A model generated the notes under the pieces. That model saw only the letters and a program-made list of their open reading frames with translations. It was not told where the DNA came from and searched no databases. Of a stretch of DNA of 64,000 nucleotides, positions 58,968-64,000 are shown piece by piece. The translations under genes were made by a program, and so were the position numbers. Source of the DNA: Streptococcus hyovaginalis DSM 12219 (GTDB taxonomy: Bacteria; Bacillota; Bacilli; Lactobacillales; Streptococcaceae); assembly GCF_000420785.1 (NCBI RefSeq), contig NZ_ATVP01000006.1, forward strand, positions 1-64,000, given 5' to 3'. The number at the start of each line of letters is the position of its first letter. The stretch's first letter is position 1.

Positions 58968-60443
58968 CTAACGCTTCCGAAGACTGCCTAAAATCCCACG
59001 CACCAACTCGCGACTGACCGTTCTAATGGCTGAATTAACAAAAATATCTCTCGCTTTTTCAAACTCAGACTTAGGCTTTCTGGCCTGGCGTCGAGCTTCC
59101 TTTTCAACTTCTTTAGCGGCCTTTTCATCGGCTTTTTTTTGTTCATCTGCCGCTGTTTGGGAGAGTTCCTTTTCAAGTTTTACCGCTAGCAGTTCATGAG
59201 CCGATTCGCGATCAACAGCCTCTGCATACTTATCATAGAGTGGTGACTGGTTAATCAGTGCTTGGGTCTCCATAGCTGATAGGGGTTCAAAGCTGGATTG
59301 TGGCGGCATAATAAAGGCGCGTTCGACAACTGCCGGCTGAGTCTCTGGTGTCAAAAAGGAAATCAGAGCTTCTCCGACTTCAAGAGTGGTAATAGCTTCT
59401 GCGATATCGATCTCTGGATTTTGCCTAAAGGTATCAGCCACTGTTTTAACAGCCTTAATCTCCTTAGGCGTATAGGCGCGAAGGGCGTGCTGCACACGAT
59501 TTCCCAATTGCGCTAGAATAGATTCCGGCAAATCTAAAGGATTTTGAGTGATAAAGAAAATCCCAACCCCCTTTGAACGGATCAAACGTACCATTTGTTC
59601 AATCTTTTCCACAAAAGCTTTGGGTGCGTCTTTGAATAAGAGATGTGCTTCATCAAAGAAGAACACAAACTTGGGTTTATCCAGATCGCCAACTTCAGGT
59701 AGCGTCTCATAAAGTTCAGACAAGAACCACATCAGAAAAGTAGCGTAAAGCGTTGGTGACTGAAAAAGCTTAGTAGCGTTCAGAATATTAACCATTCCCT
59801 GATTTTCACCATCAACTACCATAAAATCAGCTAATTCCAGCGCCGGCTCACCAAAAAAAACATCGCCACCTTCTTCCTCCAAAGCCAATAAACTTCTCTG
59901 GATAGCAGCTACAGACTGTTTAGCAATATTGCCATACTGAGCAGAATAGTCACTGGCATGATCATAGACCTCTTTCAAGAGTGCCTTCAAATCTTTGAGG
60001 TCAATTAAGAGCCACCCCTTCTCGTCAGCTACTTTAAACACAATCGTCAAAATACCAGTTTGTGTCTCATTAAGCCCTAAAAGACGCGACAACATCAAGG
60101 GACCCATTTCCGTAATGGTTGCCCTAGTCGGATGTCCAAATTGGCCAAAGACATCCCATAACCTGACAGGAAAGGCCTGCGGTTGATAATCCGTGATGCC
60201 AATCTTTGCCAAGCGTTGGCTGAGCTTATCAGTCAGCTGGCCTTTCTTTGCGATATTGCTTAGGTCACCCTTAATATCAGCCAAAAAAACAGGTACACCT
60301 GCCAAACTCAACTGTTCAGCCAAAACTTTCAACGTCACCGTCTTCCCTGTTCCTGTAGCTCCGGCAATCAACCCGTGACGATTTAACATGCTTAACGGCA
60401 GCGTAACAGGCGACTTACCCAAACCGATTTGAATCTCTATCAT
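58968..60443 (-). CDS. HerA-like ATPase (DUF853 family)
   Basis: 491 aa from ATG 60443, seven bases after AGGAG. Walker A AGATGTGKTVTLK, Walker B FVFFFDEAHLL, sensor-like FFITQNPLDLP, Arg finger region GNRVQHALRAYTPKE. Lys/Glu/Ala-rich coiled coil from about 420 and a basic C-terminus. Family resembles HerA/FtsK-like DNA translocases, but the DUF853 branch has no established function. No NurA partner nearby. Confidence 0.85.
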   Translation of the reverse strand: MIEIQIGLGKSPVTLPLSMLNRHGLIAGATGTGKTVTLKVLAEQLSLAGVPVFLADIKGDLSNIAKKGQLTDKLSQRLAKIGITDYQPQAFPVRLWDVFGQFGHPTRATITEMGPLMLSRLLGLNETQTGILTIVFKVADEKGWLLIDLKDLKALLKEVYDHASDYSAQYGNIAKQSVAAIQRSLLALEEEGGDVFFGEPALELADFMVVDGENQGMVNILNATKLFQSPTLYATFLMWFLSELYETLPEVGDLDKPKFVFFFDEAHLLFKDAPKAFVEKIEQMVRLIRSKGVGIFFITQNPLDLPESILAQLGNRVQHALRAYTPKEIKAVKTVADTFRQNPEIDIAEAITTLEVGEALISFLTPETQPAVVERAFIMPPQSSFEPLSAMETQALINQSPLYDKYAEAVDRESAHELLAVKLEKELSQTAADEQKKADEKAAKEVEKEARRQARKPKSEFEKARDIFVNSAIRTVSRELVRGILGSLRKR

Positions 60444-60557
60444 ATGCATCTCCTACATTTTTTCCATTTAAAGCACTATTACCTTTATTTTAGCATAATG
60501 CCTGCAGACTCACACCTTAGAATCACCGAAAAGCGAGATCAAGCCATCAAGGGACAG

Positions 60558-61160
60558 CTACATGGCCCAGCCGACACCTATAGCAAATAAAACAGTTCCA
60601 AGTCCTAAAGTACCACCCAAGAGCCAACCTAGAAGACTCACAGTCACTTCAATAGCTGTCCTTACCACAGATACCCTCAAACCGGTCACTTGACAAAGGC
60701 CTACCATAAGACCATCTCTCGGCCCCGATCCTAGGTGACACGTTAAATAAATAGCTGATGCGAGACCAACTAAAAAAATCCCCAAGATGGTGAGAAGGCA
60801 TCTCACCAACAAAGTTTTTGGGCTATCAAATGCCTCAACCATACTTCCAAGCACCCAAGCAATAATGACCATATTTAAAAGCGTCCCAATTCCTGGTCTC
60901 ACTTTGATCGGAATCCAAGACAAAAGGGCCATTCCAGAAATGATAAAGGTCATCATCCCAAGGGGCACTCCTAGCTGTGCTGACAAGCCTTGCGATAATA
61001 CCGTCCAAGGCGTTGACCCTAGATTTGCCAAAACCAGGCAAGCTTCTCCTAAGCCAAATAAAATCAAGCCAAACACCAAGACTAACAATGATTTTGGATT
61101 AAGGTCCCAGAAGCTACTAGCCGTCCAAGGCATTTGAGGGATAACCTTATGACGAGACAT
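60558..61160 (-). CDS. YczE/YitT-type integral membrane protein
   Basis: 200 aa, about five hydrophobic helices (SLLVLVFGLILFGLGEACLV; GMMTFIISGMALLSWI; LLNMVIIAWVLGSM; LTILGIFLVGLASAIYL). Motif HLGSGPRDGLMVGL is characteristic of the YczE family. RBS AGGGAG lies within the end of coaE, giving a 14-base overlap. Function unknown. Confidence 0.82.
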   Translation of the reverse strand: MSRHKVIPQMPWTASSFWDLNPKSLLVLVFGLILFGLGEACLVLANLGSTPWTVLSQGLSAQLGVPLGMMTFIISGMALLSWIPIKVRPGIGTLLNMVIIAWVLGSMVEAFDSPKTLLVRCLLTILGIFLVGLASAIYLTCHLGSGPRDGLMVGLCQVTGLRVSVVRTAIEVTVSLLGWLLGGTLGLGTVLFAIGVGWAM

Positions 61161-61749
61161 CACTTATCTCCCTTAACAAGCCATCAATCTGCTGATAGGT
61201 CTCTGACAACTCACCACTATTATCGATCACCTGATCAGCAAGCTTTTTCTTTTCCTCCAAAGAAAGCTGCGCAGCGATACGTTTTTTAGCTCGTTCTTCT
61301 GTATAGTTATTTCGCTTCATCAAACGTTCCAACTGCTGCGCGGGATCAAGATAAACAAGCCAGACTTGGTCGAGCTGGCTTTGATAGTCCAATTCAAACA
61401 AGAGAGGAATATCCATGAAAACCACCTCATGTTTTTGCAGTAAGTCATCTCTTCTCGCCAGCAATTCCTGCCGAATAATGGTATTCTGCAAAGCAGAAAC
61501 CTCCGCACGAACAGTCTTATCCGAGAAAAATTGCTCAGAAAGAGCTTGTCTATCAATTTCGCCATTAGGAGCTAGGATTTTTTTTCCATAAAAATCAACC
61601 AAAATATCATAGAGTTTGCCTCCCTTAGCCTGGAGCTCATGGACTATAGCATCCGCATCAATCACTTGGAAGCCAGTTTGTCGTAAATAGTTTGTCACCG
61701 TCGACTTACCAGAAGCAATACTCCCAGTGATTCCAATGGTCATAGTCAT
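61147..61749 (-). CDS. coaE: Dephospho-CoA kinase
   Basis: 200 aa from ATG 61749, which overlaps the mutM stop as ATGA; a second ATG two codons on is also possible. P-loop [22 protein letters not shown], and the LID motif [20 protein letters not shown]. Last step of CoA synthesis. Translationally coupled to mutM, the standard streptococcal pair. Confidence 0.96.
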   Translation of the reverse strand: MTMTIGITGSIASGKSTVTNYLRQTGFQVIDADAIVHELQAKGGKLYDILVDFYGKKILAPNGEIDRQALSEQFFSDKTVRAEVSALQNTIIRQELLARRDDLLQKHEVVFMDIPLLFELDYQSQLDQVWLVYLDPAQQLERLMKRNNYTEERAKKRIAAQLSLEEKKKLADQVIDNSGELSETYQQIDGLLREISDVSS

Positions 61750-62576
61750 AATTTTTGACACTTGGGACAATAATGACTGCCCCTTCCTCCTACTTGAATT
61801 TTAACGATAGCTGTTCCACAACGCTGGCAGGGCTGCCCCGTTAAGCCATAAACCCTTAAAAATTGCTGCATAGTCCCATCTTCACCCAAGGCATTACGAT
61901 AAGTCCGAATGGTTGACCCACCCTTTTCAATCCCAAGCTGCAAGATACGAATAGTTTCATCATGCAGACGCTTGATTTCAGCTTTTTTAAGACTGGAACT
62001 AATCCTTAGAGGATGTACCTTAGCAGCCCAGAGAACCTCATCCACATAGATATTTCCCAAGCCAGCTACTAAAGATTGCTCCAAAAGATAAGGCTTGATT
62101 TTTTTAGTAGAGGACAGCAAGGTTCGCTCAAAAGGAGCTAGTTTGAAGGCTTCTTTGGTTGGTTCAGGGCCTAGCTTCTTAGAAGCGAAATAAGCATCTT
62201 CTTGCGATGACAAAAGCATTTCCATGGTTCCAAATTTTCTCACATCTTGATAAATCAAGACAGATTGATCCGTAAAGGTGAAAAAGACATGGAAATGTTT
62301 ATTGTCAGGAACACTCTCCTGATTCTCAAACATGAGATACTTGCCTTCCATCCGCAGGTGGGAAATGAGCAGCAAGTCACCAAAATCAAAAATCAAATAT
62401 TTTCCACGACGGCGCATGGCTTGAACGGTCATCTGACCATCAATCAGTGGACGAAAAGAATCCACACCCGTCACCGCAATCTTAGGAAAAGCAAAGCGAA
62501 TGTCTTGAATGGACTTTCCAACAACATGCTTCTCCAAACCACGACGAACCGTCTCAACTTCAGGAAGTTCAGGCAT
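61746..62576 (-). CDS. mutM: Formamidopyrimidine-DNA glycosylase
   Basis: 276 aa. The start is fixed by chemistry: mature Fpg begins [13 protein letters not shown] with Pro as nucleophile, so ATG 62576 is right although a longer frame is open and no strong RBS is seen. Lys in the [10 protein letters not shown] loop, and C-terminal zinc finger [11 protein letters not shown]...YCPKCQ. Removes 8-oxoguanine and FapyG. Functionally related to the mutX-like gene upstream. Confidence 0.97.
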   Translation of the reverse strand: MPELPEVETVRRGLEKHVVGKSIQDIRFAFPKIAVTGVDSFRPLIDGQMTVQAMRRRGKYLIFDFGDLLLISHLRMEGKYLMFENQESVPDNKHFHVFFTFTDQSVLIYQDVRKFGTMEMLLSSQEDAYFASKKLGPEPTKEAFKLAPFERTLLSSTKKIKPYLLEQSLVAGLGNIYVDEVLWAAKVHPLRISSSLKKAEIKRLHDETIRILQLGIEKGGSTIRTYRNALGEDGTMQQFLRVYGLTGQPCQRCGTAIVKIQVGGRGSHYCPKCQKL

Positions 62577-62937
62577 AAAATCACGATACAAAGGGCGTTA
62601 AACGGACACAGTCAAAATAGGAAATCTACTGAAGACGCTCGCGTCAAAGTAGTATTTATCTTTTTGACACCGTCCGTAGCCCGTGTTCAGGTCAGAACAC
62701 AAACTTACCCTTCTCCTTTCTAACAAATTAATAAATAAAAGTGACGAACAGCTCTATCTAAGATCGAGCATTTCGCTCGAGTTCAATTTTTAGTCAGAAT
62801 CGCTCGTCTTTCTATTATTTTGAAGGTAAACTTTGGAGAAGAATGGGACTTCTTTGTAACAGAGTCCCTATTACATGTTCAAGTCCGAACATAAACATAC
62901 CTTTTTCTCACATTTTCACTTAAACAAAAAGGAAATA
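62577..62937. repeat. Hairpin and paired repeats between mutM and the Nudix genes
   Basis: 361 bases without a gene. 62602-62677 forms a long stem (ACGGAC/GTCCGT with GTCAAAA/TTTTGAC and inner CTACT/AGTAG, GACGC/GCGTC). Two related 33-35-bp units sit at 62683-62715 and 62875-62909, each a TGTTC..GAACA palindrome followed by AAACWTACCY and a C/T-rich end. A further CGAGC/GCTCG hairpin lies near 62770. Confidence 0.6.
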
Positions 62938-63411
62938 TTAAAAATACTTCCTTACTAAGTCATCATTATCGTCCCGTTTAGAAAAGAGTTCAGATGACGT
63001 CTGGTCAAAGAAAATAGGAAGCATATCGTCCATAGAATCCGCTAAATCAATCTTATCTGCTAACAAATCCTGATGAGGTACCCATGTGACTTCTCCTTCT
63101 TCTGAAGATCTCAGCATCCCTGAAAAATCAGATGTCCGATATAAGAAGACCAAATATCTAATCTTGTCTCCCCTCGTTTGAAAATGTTTAACCCCAACTA
63201 ATTTAGGATTTGAAATCGTTAAACCCGTCTCTTCAAAAACTTCACGAACAACAGTATCGTGCAGGCTTTCACCTTTTTCAATATGTTCACCTGGAAACAC
63301 TGCCCCTGACCAGTCATACCGTTTTGGGTCCCTAATTTAGACAACACAATAGCCGTCTTTATCCTCAACTAGGCACATATTAGTTAAAATCACATCTTCA
63401 CTAGGTCGCAT
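62938..63411 (-). pseudogene. mutX: MutX-like Nudix gene with in-frame stop
   Basis: ATG 63411 after AAAGGAG reads MRPSEDVILTNMCLVEDKDG and continues in frame to 62938, interrupted only by TAA at codon 25 (63337-63339), where relatives have CAA (VVQ). The Nudix box is FPGEHIEKGES...REVFEETG: the usual FPGGH has become FPGEH, losing the conserved glycine. Relatives are 8-oxo-dGTP diphosphatase-type proteins. Both lesions argue for loss of function. Confidence 0.85.
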
Positions 63412-63420
63412 ACGACTCCT

Positions 63421-63897
63421 TTATCGTCCTACTTGGAATTGTCCTGAAAAATACTCATCCAGCATCACTTTTTGTTGCGGGCTGAATAGCTCTAAATGTG
63501 CAATCTCTTCTGCTGAAAAGAAAGCTAGTTGGAGAGTCTCCTCATTCGCAAAATGGTCAATCGAAAATGATTCCGTTGCTCTTACTTGATATAAGACACC
63601 AACTGTCTGTGCTTCATCACCATTTGGAAATACCGTCTCAAAATTAGTATAAACATTTAACAGTTTGACAGGTTCGACAGCAATACCCGTTTCTTCAAGA
63701 AATTCACGAACGACAGTGTCTGATGAACTTTCGCCCAATTCCATGATACCACCAATCACTCCCCACTTTTGACTGTCTCCCCTTAATTGCAAGAGAACTC
63801 CACCCTCTTCATCACATAAAATTCCCGCAGCAAAATTTAGAAAAATCTTGTCCTGACCCACTTTGGAGCGGATATAGGAAATATAATCTTGTGGCAT
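63421..63897 (-). CDS. Nudix hydrolase
   Basis: 158 aa. Intact Nudix box GGIMELGESSSDTVVREFLEETG. FLNFAAGILCDEEGGVLLQLRGDSQKWGVIGG typical of the ADP-ribose/nucleotide-sugar type branch, though the substrate is unknown. RBS AAAGGAG overlaps the end of the preceding gene. A close paralogue lies immediately upstream. Confidence 0.88.
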   Translation of the reverse strand: MPQDYISYIRSKVGQDKIFLNFAAGILCDEEGGVLLQLRGDSQKWGVIGGIMELGESSSDTVVREFLEETGIAVEPVKLLNVYTNFETVFPNGDEAQTVGVLYQVRATESFSIDHFANEETLQLAFFSAEEIAHLELFSPQQKVMLDEYFSGQFQVGR

Positions 63898-63909
63898 GTC
63901 AAAACTCCT

Positions 63910-64000
63910 TTATCGTCCTAACTGAAAGTCACTCGCAAAATATTCTTTTAACATCAAGCGATGTTTATCAGAAATACTGTCTAGCTGGTCAATTTCCTCT
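63910..64000 (-). CDS. Nudix hydrolase paralogue, 3' end only
   Basis: The last 29 codons are in the window: EEIDQLDSISDKHRLMLKEY, then FASDFQLGR and stop. Aligns with the C-terminus of the next gene (MLDEYFSGQFQVGR), and the stop/RBS junction sequence is the same, so the two are tandem duplicates. The rest lies right of the window. Confidence 0.75.
   Translation of the reverse strand, partial: EEIDQLDSISDKHRLMLKEYFASDFQLGR

Overview
The window comes from a low-GC Gram-positive coccus of the genus Streptococcus. The evidence is gene content and order: a KxYKxGKxW-signal serine-rich-repeat adhesin with its glycosyltransferases, coiA-pepF, holA-sodA, pepQ/ccpA/amylase/two lipid glycosyltransferases/thrS, and mutM-coaE with pmrA-rpmG-secG-rnr-smpB. 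I do not assign a species. Most genes lie on the minus strand.

Left end (1-8.1 kb): an accessory locus. A very large serine-rich-repeat (SRR) surface adhesin runs off the left edge. Upstream of it, in the same direction, are three glycosyltransferases (a GT2 enzyme, a Gtf3-type enzyme and a two-domain GT-D + GT2 enzyme) that would glycosylate the SRR region in the cytoplasm. The accessory SecA2/SecY2 exporter is not in the window.

8.4-25.7 kb: mostly core genes. These are an unknown 140-aa protein with pepF and coiA, rsuA, a glutathionyl-hydroquinone reductase, nagB with NagR-type operators, queA, a beta-lactamase-fold serine hydrolase, sodA, holA, a response regulator/histidine kinase/PepSY operon, a probable DUF3114 protein, and the PTS-type dihydroxyacetone kinase dhaKLM behind a perfect catabolite-responsive element (cre). 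The space upstream of holA, where comEC lies in relatives, holds only a short unrecognised hydrophobic remnant.

25.9-30.4 kb: a small accessory patch with a decayed membrane gene, a 48-aa membrane peptide, an internally deleted IS1182-family element with good terminal inverted repeats, and an acetyltransferase/Zn-dehydrogenase pair divergent from a LysR regulator.

30.4-39.8 kb: thrS with a MazG-like protein and a broken P-loop kinase behind a T-box leader, then two glycolipid glycosyltransferases, a cytoplasmic alpha-amylase, ccpA and divergent pepQ. CcpA made here probably acts on the cre-like sites seen at dhaK, the GH1 glucosidase, galM, gabD and perhaps the adhesin.

39.8-44.7 kb: an AT-rich type IIS restriction-modification cassette (AlwI-family endonuclease and a two-domain adenine methyltransferase with an N-terminal helix-turn-helix). 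It is bounded by two copies of a pepQ-terminator sequence. 44.7-53.8 kb: a ClC transporter, nitroreductase, glyoxalase-type protein, and sugar genes (GH1 and GH4 6-phospho-glycosidases, galM) with gabD.

53.8-64 kb: a structured intergenic repeat, smpB-rnr-secG-rpmG, a pmrA pseudogene with three frameshifts, a HerA-like ATPase, a YczE-type membrane protein, coaE, mutM and a tandem array of Nudix genes, one of which (MutX-like) carries an in-frame stop and has lost a Nudix-box glycine. Several intergenic regions carry hairpin-rich repeats or 24-35 bp direct duplications of neighbouring gene ends.
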